64,000 bases of DNA from CAZAQK01 sp046344715 (GTDB lineage Bacteria > Pseudomonadota > Alphaproteobacteria > Rickettsiales > SXRF01). Location: positions 1 through 64,000 of the forward strand of contig JBKDKX010000002.1 of the NCBI GenBank assembly GCA_046344715.1. The letters are read 5' to 3'. The notes under the pieces are model-generated. The model made no database searches. It saw only the letters and a program-made list of their open reading frames with translations, and had not been told where the DNA came from. This document shows positions 9,106 through 17,143 of the stretch, one piece after another. A program made the translations under genes and the position numbers. Each line of letters starts with the position of its first letter. Within the stretch, counting starts at the first letter, position 1.

Positions 9106-10380
9106 ATGAATCCGCGCTCGTATATTATTTCCCTTATTTCATCCATTTTGTTGTTTTCGGCACCTGCCTACGCGCAGGGCACGAAAGCATCTGCGCTGGG
9201 GCTTGATATTGAAGCCATAGTGGATGAGGAAGCCATTTCGACCTACGATGTAAACAGTCGTATTAAATTTGTTATTACCACCACCAGCCTTTCCAATACT
9301 GAAGAGGTTCGCAGAGGTATCCGACCACAAATTATCCGCGCGATCATTGATGAAAAGCTTCAGCTTAAAAGTGCTGCTGATAACAATATAACCATCTCAG
9401 ATGAAGAAGTGGCACGCGCAGTCACAAGTATTGAAAAACAACGTAACATGCCAGAAGGCGCCATTGCAAAAATGCTCTCACAGGGAGGCGTGCCTTACGA
9501 CACATTTACACAGCAGGTGCGCGCCCAGCTCGCTTGGAGTGCGCTGGTGGCTCGCAAAATCCGTCCGCAAATAAAAATCAGTGACGAGGAAATACAGCTC
9601 GCACACATCAAATTGCCTAAGCCGAAAGTCAAACAGGAACTGAAAATTGCCGCACTGGTTTTGCCTGTTGATAAGGCGCGTGAACCACAGGTGAAACAGC
9701 TTGCTGAAAGGCTTGCCGGAGAAATACGCGGCGGTGCGAGTTTTGATGAAGTATACCGCCAGTTTTCAGGTATTGGCGGCAAGCCTGAAGCATTCTGGGT
9801 AAAACCGGAGCAGCTGGATCCCGCCATTGGCAAAGCGCTCACCAATGCAGATAGTGGTATGATAAGTGCGCCCATCCGCACCAATGACAGCTACACTATT
9901 GTAAAAGTATACGACACACGCTCGCTGGAAAAAGAAATTCCAAAAGAAATAGAGGTTCAGCTCAAAGAAATTCTTCTAAAACTAAAAGAAGATGCATCGC
10001 CTAAAGAAGCCGATGTGCTCCTGCAAATTGGTGAGGAAGTTGCTAAAAATCCTGGCACTTGCAAAGAAGAGGGCATTGCAGGCGTTGATGATCTCAAGGA
10101 TTTTGATATTGAGGTGAAGCTCACCCGCAATCGTGTGTCGCAATTGGCACCGGCAGTGCGAATTATCGCTGATAACCTCAAGATAGGCGATATATCAACA
10201 CCATTTGCAAGCTCCGAAGGTATCAGGCTTTACATGCTCTGCGACAAGCGCGAGGCTTCTGATATCATCGAGGATAAAGACCAGTTGGCCAATCTTTTGT
10301 TCCAGCAGAAAATTGCGCTGGAAGCAGAAAAATACATGCGTAATCTGCGCCGTGAAGCATTTGTGGAAATACGCGACTAA
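9106..10380 (+). CDS. surA: Periplasmic chaperone / peptidyl-prolyl isomerase SurA
   Basis: A 424-residue SurA-like protein that guides unfolded beta-barrel proteins across the periplasm to the BAM complex. It has a cleavable signal peptide (ends SAPAYAQG), an N-terminal SurA domain (EAIVDEEAISTYDVNSRI..., conserved IDEKLQLKSA) and two parvulin-like regions: residues about 170-280 (GGASFDEVYRQFSGIGGKP is the typical parvulin signature) and a more degenerate C-terminal one. The start is one base after the lptD stop, so the two are probably translationally coupled. A lptD-surA pairing is common in proteobacteria; pdxA and rsmA, which often follow, are absent here. Confidence 0.93.
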   Translation: MNPRSYIISLISSILLFSAPAYAQGTKASALGLDIEAIVDEEAISTYDVNSRIKFVITTTSLSNTEEVRRGIRPQIIRAIIDEKLQLKSAADNNITISDEEVARAVTSIEKQRNMPEGAIAKMLSQGGVPYDTFTQQVRAQLAWSALVARKIRPQIKISDEEIQLAHIKLPKPKVKQELKIAALVLPVDKAREPQVKQLAERLAGEIRGGASFDEVYRQFSGIGGKPEAFWVKPEQLDPAIGKALTNADSGMISAPIRTNDSYTIVKVYDTRSLEKEIPKEIEVQLKEILLKLKEDASPKEADVLLQIGEEVAKNPGTCKEEGIAGVDDLKDFDIEVKLTRNRVSQLAPAVRIIADNLKIGDISTPFASSEGIRLYMLCDKREASDIIEDKDQLANLLFQQKIALEAEKYMRNLRREAFVEIRD

Positions 10381-10383
10381 TGA

Positions 10384-10575
10384 ACGCACTCGTTAGATAG
10401 AACAGAAATTCCTATGATTGCGCCGACAGGAATTGTGAAGTCTTTTTCCCTGAGTGCGTCTAGATAGTAAATAATCAGTGAGCCTGTAGTATCAAATGTT
10501 TTGATAAAGGCACTTACTATCATTTGCCCGATGGAACGTCATGCCACGAGAGGCAAGCCATAGGCGTATCTCCAT
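10384..10575. ncRNA. Hairpin-rich intergenic region, candidate structured RNA
   Basis: No gene fits between surA and the next start. The sequence is packed with complementary arms. ACGCACTC (10384-10391) pairs with GAGTGCGT (10452-10459) around an inner hairpin AATTCCT/AGGAATT (10407-10413 and 10428-10434). GATAGTAA (10463-10470) pairs with TTACTATC (10514-10521) around GCCT/AGGC and a tight TATCAAA/TTTGATA hairpin (10490-10506). ATGGA (10531-10535) pairs with TCCAT (10571-10575) around TGCC/GGCA and GCC/GGC. An 8-bp hairpin TTATGGCT/AGCCATAA follows at 10592-10615. The strand and a promoter are unclear, and I recognise no known RNA family. Confidence 0.4.
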
Positions 10576-10628
10576 GAAAAATATAGAAAAATTATGGCTT
10601 TACAAATAGCCATAAAAATTTAACAATA

Positions 10629-10656
10629 AATTTGTTATATTGTAACAAATTATAAT
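10629..10656 (+). promoter_or_regulatory. Zur-box-like palindrome overlapping a -10 box
   Basis: The perfect inverted repeat AATTTGTTA (10629-10637) / TAACAAATT (10643-10651) has a 5-base spacer; its core reads GTTATATTGTAAC. This resembles the GTTATA-n-TATAAC core of proteobacterial Zur (zinc uptake regulator) sites, differing at one core base. It runs directly into a perfect TATAAT at 10651-10656, six bases before the ATG of a His-rich protein, so a bound repressor would block the promoter. No good -35 is visible. Assignment to Zur is inferred from sequence similarity and the metal-binding look of the gene. Confidence 0.5.
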
Positions 10657-10662
10657 GAATAT

Positions 10663-11514
10663 ATGGATAAATCCACTACAAAACAAACAGTAAGCGCACA
10701 AGGCTCGCAGTCGGAGGATATCGCTTACACAATAAATCATGCGATTGCCTGCACGGTGACGGATTTCATAGATCCGTTTGTTGGTAAGTGGACGCAGGAT
10801 TATCTTGGCAAAAAAATATCTATCGGCTGCGGACACGATCATGCGCACGATACACATCACCATCATGACCATCATCATGAACATGATCACCATGAGCACG
10901 TACATGCTAAATTAAGTCACTGGTGGGCAGGTGAGCTTGCGGGTGACTTTGGGGCAGTACCAATAACCGTAGCATTCCAGTATTATGCGCCATCCGTAAT
11001 GAAGGGTATTGAACATGCACTTGAGCCTGTACTGGGCGGATTTTTCAAAAATGGCGCGAAGCGATCTGCCGGGAATTGGGCAATAAAACACAATATTGCA
11101 GTAGATTCAGAGGAAGCAAAAAACTACGCCCAGCAGCTATATCTTTATGAAATCGGTCACCTTCCACAGGCATTGCTTTGGACGGCATCATCTATTGTCA
11201 TTAATCTTTCAACACAGCGGCTGATGGGAAGTCATGCGCCTATTTCGCATATGCTGGCAGGTAAAGCGGCGGGGGCTGGACTCAGTGCTGCACTGGTCGT
11301 CGGAGCTCGCGGTGTATTACCGGATACGGCGAGGAGTTGGGATAAATTCACCAGCCGGAATGTATTCTTACCAGCAACAAAGATCGTTTCTGGTTGGTTT
11401 GGAGTAAGCGAGAAAGCGGTAGACGCCATGGAAATAAACCAGGAACAAATGAAGGAAGGGCTTTGGATCGATCGTGCTGTTCGACGGGATAGCTCAACTA
11501 ATCCATCACTTTAA
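10663..11514 (+). CDS. His-rich orphan protein, probably metal-binding
   Basis: A 283-residue protein not assigned to a family. Residues 58-86 contain 16 histidines interspersed with Asp and Glu, a classic zinc or nickel buffering stretch, preceded by a CGH. The remainder has several moderately hydrophobic segments rich in Gly and Ala (about 88-110, 165-190 and 205-225), suggesting membrane association. No signal peptide is evident. A TATAAT lies six bases before the ATG and there is no ribosome site, implying a leaderless mRNA. A Zur-box-like palindrome overlaps the promoter, so zinc-responsive repression is likely. Its end overlaps the convergent phaC end by 17 bases. It could be a zinc transporter, store or chaperone; none is proven. 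Confidence 0.75.
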   Translation: MDKSTTKQTVSAQGSQSEDIAYTINHAIACTVTDFIDPFVGKWTQDYLGKKISIGCGHDHAHDTHHHHDHHHEHDHHEHVHAKLSHWWAGELAGDFGAVPITVAFQYYAPSVMKGIEHALEPVLGGFFKNGAKRSAGNWAIKHNIAVDSEEAKNYAQQLYLYEIGHLPQALLWTASSIVINLSTQRLMGSHAPISHMLAGKAAGAGLSAALVVGARGVLPDTARSWDKFTSRNVFLPATKIVSGWFGVSEKAVDAMEINQEQMKEGLWIDRAVRRDSSTNPSL

Positions 11515-13321
11515 CATAACTGCCTGGCGCATCTTCCAGTGGCTTTAGCTTGCCACTTCCTATCTTGCGTGCAGGAACCTGTTCTCCGGTAAATTGCTTG
11601 TGCCAGTTTTGCCAGTGTGGCCACCATGAACCTGCGTGCTCGGTTGCGGATATGAACCAGTCGTCCGGTGTTACAGGAAGTGGTGTTTTTTTGTCCCATA
11701 CCCAATGGCTGTATTTTTTCTTGGAAGGTGGATTGATGACGCCAGCAATATGACCAGATGCCGCCAGCACGAATTCTACAGGTCCTTTATATAGCTGTGT
11801 TGCGGCGTAAGCCGATTTCCATGGGGCAATGTGGTCTTCGCGGCAAGCAAGGATAAAGGATGGTGTGGTAATGCGGGTGAGATCAATAGGCTCACCGCAT
11901 AGTGTGAGCGCATTTGGTTTCGCAAGCAGATTATTCTGATACATGTTCCGCAGATAATAGCTATGCATGGCAGCAGGCATACGTGTGGAATCCGCATTCC
12001 AATACAGCAAATCAAACGGAAAAGGGTCTTTGCCCAGCAGGTAATTATTTATTACAAAAGACCACACCAAATCATTGGCGCGCAACATACTGAAGGTAGT
12101 AGACATCTCGCTGCCCTCCAAATACCCTGTCTGTGACATGCGGTTTTCGAGTGCTTTGATCTGTTCATCATCAATGAATACGGAAAGCTCTCCGGCTTCA
12201 GTAAAATCTACCATGGTTGTAAGATAGGTAACGGATTTAACGCGCTTTTCCATATTCTTCGCGGCAAGCCACGCCAGTGTTGTGGCAATCAAGGTGCCGC
12301 CAAGGCAGTAGCCTGCGATGCTTGCTTCACTCTCACCGGTGATGTCTTCAATAGCATCAAGAGCAGCCAACGGGCCTTCTACCATATAATCCTCGAAGGA
12401 TTTTTTGCTCAAATGTTCATCGGGATTTACCCATGAAATCATGAACACGGTATGTCCTTGTTCAACAAGCCATTTCACAGCTGAATTTTCTGGCTGAAGG
12501 TCAAGGATATAGAATTTATTGATCCACGCAGGCACCACTAGAAGCGGTGTTTTGAAAACGGTTTTGGTGGTTGGCTCATATTGAATCAGTTGTATCAGGT
12601 CATTTTGGAATACGACCTTGCCAGGAGTAACAGCCAGATTTTTACCAATCTCAAAGGCATTAAAATCCGTCATGCTGATACGCAACTTGCCCTTGCCGCG
12701 CTCCAGATCTTCTAGCATATTCTCAAGGCCTTTGACCAGATTTTCGCCTTTGGTTTCAAGGGTTGCCTTAAGTACTTCAGGATTGGTCATCAGAAAATTG
12801 CTGGGCGACAATGCGTCGACAAACTGACGCGTGTAAAAATCCAGCTTTTTAGCCATTTGCGGTGTCATGGTGCCGGAGGCATCCTGCACAGAGTGTTGCA
12901 GCCAACGGGCGGTTAGCAGGTAAGACTGTTTGATAAAATCAAACACGGTATTATCCTGCCACGCCGCATCACGGAAACGGCGATCTTTTGCATCGGGCTC
13001 AATAATTGGGCTTTCCTGCTCTCCCAGCATCTTATGGGCAGTAGATTGCCATAATTGCAGATAATCCTGCCATAATTCCAGTTGCTTTTCCCATAACTTG
13101 GAAGGATCGCTCATCAGGCGGGTGATGAGCTCCATAAACGCATCGCCCAGATTTAAGGGATCAAAGGATTGGTTTGGCAACTCCTGTGCCTGCCGCGCCA
13201 TGAATTCCTGTAGGATTTTTTGGCAGTGACCGGCGGCTTCGGCCATGTTTTTGGCAAATTCTGTAGAATCGAAGCTCGGTGCCTCGGAAGGCTTAGAGGT
13301 ATGGGTTTTCGATGTACTCAT
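11498..13321 (-). CDS. phaC: Class I poly(3-hydroxyalkanoate) synthase
   Basis: PhaC of about 607 residues polymerises (R)-3-hydroxyacyl-CoA into storage polyester granules. The lipase-like box GYCLGGT holds the catalytic cysteine, with the Asp in CREDHIAPW and the His in AASGHIAGVINPP completing the triad. The class I block FDLLYWNADSTRMP and the TPGKVVFQNDLIQLIQY segment are also present. The single-polypeptide length fits class I rather than the shorter class III subunit. I prefer the ATG at 13321 to a TTG or other weak start 36 codons upstream, because homologues start at this point. phaA, phaB and phasin genes are not in the window. Confidence 0.95.
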   Translation of the reverse strand: MSTSKTHTSKPSEAPSFDSTEFAKNMAEAAGHCQKILQEFMARQAQELPNQSFDPLNLGDAFMELITRLMSDPSKLWEKQLELWQDYLQLWQSTAHKMLGEQESPIIEPDAKDRRFRDAAWQDNTVFDFIKQSYLLTARWLQHSVQDASGTMTPQMAKKLDFYTRQFVDALSPSNFLMTNPEVLKATLETKGENLVKGLENMLEDLERGKGKLRISMTDFNAFEIGKNLAVTPGKVVFQNDLIQLIQYEPTTKTVFKTPLLVVPAWINKFYILDLQPENSAVKWLVEQGHTVFMISWVNPDEHLSKKSFEDYMVEGPLAALDAIEDITGESEASIAGYCLGGTLIATTLAWLAAKNMEKRVKSVTYLTTMVDFTEAGELSVFIDDEQIKALENRMSQTGYLEGSEMSTTFSMLRANDLVWSFVINNYLLGKDPFPFDLLYWNADSTRMPAAMHSYYLRNMYQNNLLAKPNALTLCGEPIDLTRITTPSFILACREDHIAPWKSAYAATQLYKGPVEFVLAASGHIAGVINPPSKKKYSHWVWDKKTPLPVTPDDWFISATEHAGSWWPHWQNWHKQFTGEQVPARKIGSGKLKPLEDAPGSYVKVMD

Positions 13322-13458
13322 TATTCGGCCGCTGGAAAAATAAGGTGATTGCACTCTATAATGCGCTACGATATACCTTTTAGGCCAAACTGGGTATAGG
13401 TTTTTTGCAGGCAGTCTTGGCGTTATCAAATTATTACACGTGGACGTATTGGATATTT

Positions 13459-15297
13459 ATGAAAAAGCATGGTTATTCTCGTAAATTGGTTATTGCGTTG
13501 CTCACCAGCGTTTCTGCTACGGCAGCACTTAGCGCGTGTAGCTCTACCAAGGGACTCATTGACGGGTGGACCAATGACAGAGAAGGTCAGATTGTAGAGG
13601 GTGGTAAGCGCGTTCCGGCAATGAACCCTCAATATGTTGCGGCTCCGCAGGTTGTGACTCCTTCAAATAATCCGGTGGTGTACGAAAGAAAACAGGCGGA
13701 AGTCAGGCCAGAAGTAAAACAGGATATGCCAAAGCAGGATGCGCCAAAGCGTGCACCAGCCTTTGAGGAAAGCCCTTTTGATTATTATGATAATCAGGGA
13801 AATCCGGTAGAACCAAAAGCACAGGCGGTCGAAGAACAGGCGAAATCCGGTGAGCAATCCGCCGGTGATAATTTCTTTACGCGCCTGTTCGGCGGAAGTC
13901 AGCAGGATTCCGAGGTGCAGAAATTACGTAAGGAGCCGCGTAAGCCACTGCTCGATAACCAGTATGCTCCTGCTACGCAGCCACTTGCACCAATGACAGA
14001 TATAGCTCCGGTGCAACCGGAAGCGGTGCCGCTGGCAGAGCCAGTGCGCCCTATTGAAATGAAACCGGAACCGGCGCCATATGCGCTGACGGAAAAACAA
14101 CCAGCGCCACAGCCCGCGTTTACACCAGCACCACAAATACAATCTCAGCCTGAACAAAAAATGCTGGATGTGTCGGAAGATCCGGTATTTGTTGAAAGCA
14201 AGCCAGTAGAGGCAGCGGAAGATGCAGGAACAGTGCCGCCAATTGAAGTAAATGAAGCACGCGCTGAGCCAAACTGGTTTGAACGTAACTTCAAACGCCT
14301 TGGCGATCAGTTTAAGGCAGATGAATCGACGGAAGATACGTCAAAAGATGAGGACGATGCCGCCGCTGAAAACATGGAATATCCAGCACTCGCATCGGTA
14401 CCGCAAACACCGGATCAGTTCGCAGCGGTAAAAGCGGATAAAGATCAGAAAATGGAAGATATGCAGGCCGAGCACATGCAGGCCGCGCAGGATAAATTTG
14501 ATTTATACAATGAGCCATCTGGTGTTCAGGCAACGGTTCCGGTTGAGATTGCACAACCTGTTCAGGAACCTAAAATCAGCACGCCGCTGGTGGCTGAGCC
14601 TGTACTACCTAAACAGGCGGAAATTATTACATCAGAAGGTGAAAAAGTAGAGCTGCTTGGTCATGCAAGCGTGGCGTCAGATGTAAAGACAGAGGGTCCG
14701 TCTGTGAGCATAGAATCAGCGGTTACGCAAGTTGCGGAGCCTGTGAAAACACAAGCACCAGTGGTGCAGGATGTTATAGCAGATGAAAAATCTGCCGAAG
14801 CAAAAATGGATATTGCGGACGAGCAACCACAGCAGAATCGCTGGTGGGAAGGCTGGAGAATTTTCTCTGCCGAATCAAAACAGCCAGAGGCGCGTGCAGA
14901 TGTTGCTGTTGAATCACCTGTTGTTTCAGAGCCCGTAGCTGAACCTGTTGTAACTGAGCAGGTCGCACCACAGCAACTTCCAGTACCCATTGTGCAGATG
15001 CCAGAACCTACAGAGGTAAAAGCGGAAGCTAAGAAAGAAGAAGTAGCTCCGGTGATCCAGCCAATGATTGCCGCGCCCGTTTCTGAGCCTGTCCAGCCGC
15101 TGGCACAGATGCCGGATGATACGGTGAAAGCTGTGCCACAAGTTGCAGAATCAGAAGAAGCCGCACCGCAGCCGATAGAAGAAGCAAAACCAGCGGCAGG
15201 TGCGTTGCCTTCTCCACAGATTCTGCGTGATGTGAAAATGCTGCCACCATCGCGTTACTCAGCGCGAGCGCGCAGCTCAGACGCTCAGGCACAGTAA
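13459..15297 (+). CDS. Large Pro/Glu/Val-rich disordered lipoprotein
   Basis: A protein of about 612 residues with a lipoprotein signal (hydrophobic stretch then LSAC, with Ser-Ser following), so it is likely anchored in an envelope membrane. The rest is very low in complexity: Pro, Glu, Val, Ala, Gln and Lys dominate, as expected for an extended unstructured chain. Short aromatic or amphipathic islands interrupt it: LIDGWTNDREG, DNFFTRLFGG, NWFERNFKRLGDQFK and NRWWEGWRIF. The C-terminus ends with LPSPQILRDVKMLPPSRY. It might span the periplasm as a tether or scaffold, which is inference. It starts at ATG 13459, divergent from phaC and 9 bases before the next gene. No family recognised. Confidence 0.75.
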   Translation: MKKHGYSRKLVIALLTSVSATAALSACSSTKGLIDGWTNDREGQIVEGGKRVPAMNPQYVAAPQVVTPSNNPVVYERKQAEVRPEVKQDMPKQDAPKRAPAFEESPFDYYDNQGNPVEPKAQAVEEQAKSGEQSAGDNFFTRLFGGSQQDSEVQKLRKEPRKPLLDNQYAPATQPLAPMTDIAPVQPEAVPLAEPVRPIEMKPEPAPYALTEKQPAPQPAFTPAPQIQSQPEQKMLDVSEDPVFVESKPVEAAEDAGTVPPIEVNEARAEPNWFERNFKRLGDQFKADESTEDTSKDEDDAAAENMEYPALASVPQTPDQFAAVKADKDQKMEDMQAEHMQAAQDKFDLYNEPSGVQATVPVEIAQPVQEPKISTPLVAEPVLPKQAEIITSEGEKVELLGHASVASDVKTEGPSVSIESAVTQVAEPVKTQAPVVQDVIADEKSAEAKMDIADEQPQQNRWWEGWRIFSAESKQPEARADVAVESPVVSEPVAEPVVTEQVAPQQLPVPIVQMPEPTEVKAEAKKEEVAPVIQPMIAAPVSEPVQPLAQMPDDTVKAVPQVAESEEAAPQPIEEAKPAAGALPSPQILRDVKMLPPSRYSARARSSDAQAQ

Positions 15298-15306
15298 GGA
15301 TTGTCT

Positions 15307-16521
15307 ATGTCTGAGGAATTTTACCGCATCGGGCGGTTGCCGCCATACGTGTTTGCCGAAGTGAATAAGCTGAAGGCATCGGCGCGCGCTGCTGGCCGTG
15401 ATATTATTGATTTCGGTATGGGAAACCCTGATTCCGCGCCGCCCAAGCACGTTATCGACAAAATGATTGAAACGCTAAAAGACCCTAAATGCAGCCGCTA
15501 TTCATTATCGCGCGGTATTCAAGGTTTACGTAAAGCGCAGGCGGGGTATTACCAGCGGCGATTTGGCGTCGAGGTTGATCCGGAATCGGAAGTGGTGGTG
15601 ACCATCGGTTCAAAAGAAGGTTTGGCAAATTTAGCGCAGGCCATTACCGGCCCGGGGGATCGTTTCATTGTGCCTGATCCGAGCTATCCAATCCATGTGT
15701 GGGGATTTGTAATTGCCGGTGCGGAAGTGGTGCCGGTGCCGAATACCACTGGGCCTGAATTTTTCACCGCGCTGAAAAAAGTTTTGGAAGATGGCAAGAA
15801 AAAACCGGTGGCACTGATTGTAAATTATCCGTGCAACCCAACGGCTGCGGTGGCTGACCTTGCGTTTTATGAGCAGGTGATCGACATTTGCAAACATCAC
15901 GGCATTTATGTGATCTCTGATTTGGCGTATTGCGAAATTTATTTTGATGGTAATCCACCACCTTCCATTTTGCAGGTAAAAGGTGCTAAAGATATCGCGG
16001 TGGAATTCACCACGGTGAGTAAAACCTATTCCATGGCCGGTTGCCGGATTGGTTTTTGTGTGGGCAATAAAAAGCTGGTTTCTGCTCTCACCAAAATCAA
16101 ATCATACCTTGATTATGGCACATTCCTGCCGCTGCAGGTGGCATCGACCGCGGCCATCAATGGCCCGCAGGATTATGTAGAAAAAATCCGCGAGACCTAT
16201 AAAAACCGCCGTGATGTATTGTGCGATGGCCTGATTGATGCAGGCTGGAATGTCGAAATCCCCAAAGCATCCATGTTCGCATGGGCGGAAATTCCGGAAG
16301 CGTATAAGCATTTAGGCTGCCTTGAATTTTCCAAGTTGCTTTTAACCCGTGCAGAAGTGGCGGTGGCTCCCGGTGTGGGTTTTGGCCCGGGTGGTGAAGG
16401 GTATGTGCGCATTGCGCTTGTTGAAAATCGCCAGCGTATTCGCCAAGCCGTGCGGAATATCAAACAATTCCTCGCCGAAGACCCTGGCCATAATATGAAG
16501 GCGGTGGGGAAGGTGGGGTAG
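15307..16521 (+). CDS. PLP-dependent class I/II aminotransferase (AlaC / LL-DAP aminotransferase-like)
   Basis: A fold-type I aminotransferase of about 404 residues. Features are IIDFGMGNPDSAPP near the N-terminus, the Asn of NYPCNPTAA, SDLAYCEIYF, the PLP-binding Lys in TTVSKTYSMAGCRIGF, and the substrate Arg in YVRIALVEN. The family includes E. coli AlaC (alanine-glutamate transamination) and proteins annotated as LL-diaminopimelate aminotransferase; sequence alone does not decide the substrate. ATG 15307 has an AAGGA ribosome site 6 bases upstream, better than the in-frame TTG at 15301. Homoserine dehydrogenase follows after a small opposite-strand gene, an arrangement consistent with aspartate-family amino acid metabolism. 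Confidence 0.9.
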   Translation: MSEEFYRIGRLPPYVFAEVNKLKASARAAGRDIIDFGMGNPDSAPPKHVIDKMIETLKDPKCSRYSLSRGIQGLRKAQAGYYQRRFGVEVDPESEVVVTIGSKEGLANLAQAITGPGDRFIVPDPSYPIHVWGFVIAGAEVVPVPNTTGPEFFTALKKVLEDGKKKPVALIVNYPCNPTAAVADLAFYEQVIDICKHHGIYVISDLAYCEIYFDGNPPPSILQVKGAKDIAVEFTTVSKTYSMAGCRIGFCVGNKKLVSALTKIKSYLDYGTFLPLQVASTAAINGPQDYVEKIRETYKNRRDVLCDGLIDAGWNVEIPKASMFAWAEIPEAYKHLGCLEFSKLLLTRAEVAVAPGVGFGPGGEGYVRIALVENRQRIRQAVRNIKQFLAEDPGHNMKAVGKVG

Positions 16522-16529
16522 TAACTTTC

Positions 16530-16865
16530 CTATCTTACTCTTCCCGTATTTCCAGATGCCCTAATAGTTTCTTCTAACTGATGTTTTAAAGCTCTATTCT
16601 TTGCAATAAAATCGGGGCGATTGGCGTACATCTCTTGTAACCCAGTGGTATCGTCAACTGAAATGGTTTTTATGTGTCTCACGTGCTCCTCAGCACCAGC
16701 AGCAACACTTATAACTGTCATATCATCTGAAGGATCTCCTATTGGAGCCGAAATATCGATAACACGAGATGTCTTGGCATCTCTCCACTTTATTCGTTCT
16801 GCTTCAATTATTAAATCAACAAGCTTCTTATCATCGGCCGATAAAGCATCATATTTCTGTCCCAT
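16530..16865 (-). CDS. Hypothetical protein, 111 residues
   Basis: A small soluble protein with helical charged ends (DALSADDKKLVDLIIEAERIKW at the start, FIAKNRALKHQLEETIRASG at the end) and a beta-like middle (VIDISAPIG...MTVISVAAG). The ATG at 16865 has a strong AGGGGAG ribosome site. Its upstream region carries the G-tract repeat found also before the 121-residue gene at 52182-52547. The two proteins look unrelated by eye. It sits opposite in direction to the flanking aminotransferase and hom genes, like an inserted cassette. Function unknown. Confidence 0.65.
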   Translation of the reverse strand: MGQKYDALSADDKKLVDLIIEAERIKWRDAKTSRVIDISAPIGDPSDDMTVISVAAGAEEHVRHIKTISVDDTTGLQEMYANRPDFIAKNRALKHQLEETIRASGNTGRVR

Positions 16866-16899
16866 AGGCTCCCCTAATCATAGTCTTTGCAAATTAACG

Positions 16900-17021
16900 C
16901 ACCTTAACAAATGGGGGGGTAAACAAGGGCGGATTTATGACATTTTGGTGAAAAAGGCAAAAAAAGTAAAAAACACCCCTTCCGGAGCATAATATCTCGC
17001 ATTACCCTATAAATATAGGCT
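16900..17021. repeat. Intact copy of a ~120-bp repeat with a G7 tract
   Basis: The left block (16900-16951) contains CTTAACAAATG, seven Gs and TAAACAAGG; the right block (16976-17021) contains CCCCTTCCGGAGCATA and CTATAAATATAGGCT. Both blocks recur at 52575-52627 and 53314-53360, where they are separated by a parDE module. The left block overlaps the region that must hold the promoter of the 111-residue gene. Confidence 0.7.
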
Positions 17022-17095
17022 GCTATTTTTCCCTGTAACGCCTTGCTTGGTGCGGGTGGAATCACTCGACAAATCGGGTGTAACAAGGTAGATAG

Positions 17096-17130
17096 CTGGA
17101 TTGCTTCGGCCTTGCCTCGCAATGATGTTA
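17096..17130. repeat. Solitary half of the CGTCATTGCGA palindromic repeat
   Basis: The CTGGATTGCTTCGGCC...CTCGCAATGATG segment matches the right arm of the palindromic repeats at 26278-26419 and 61743-61825, but no left arm is found nearby. It ends 13 bases before the hom start codon. Confidence 0.6.
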
Positions 17131-17143
17131 ACATAGGAATATT

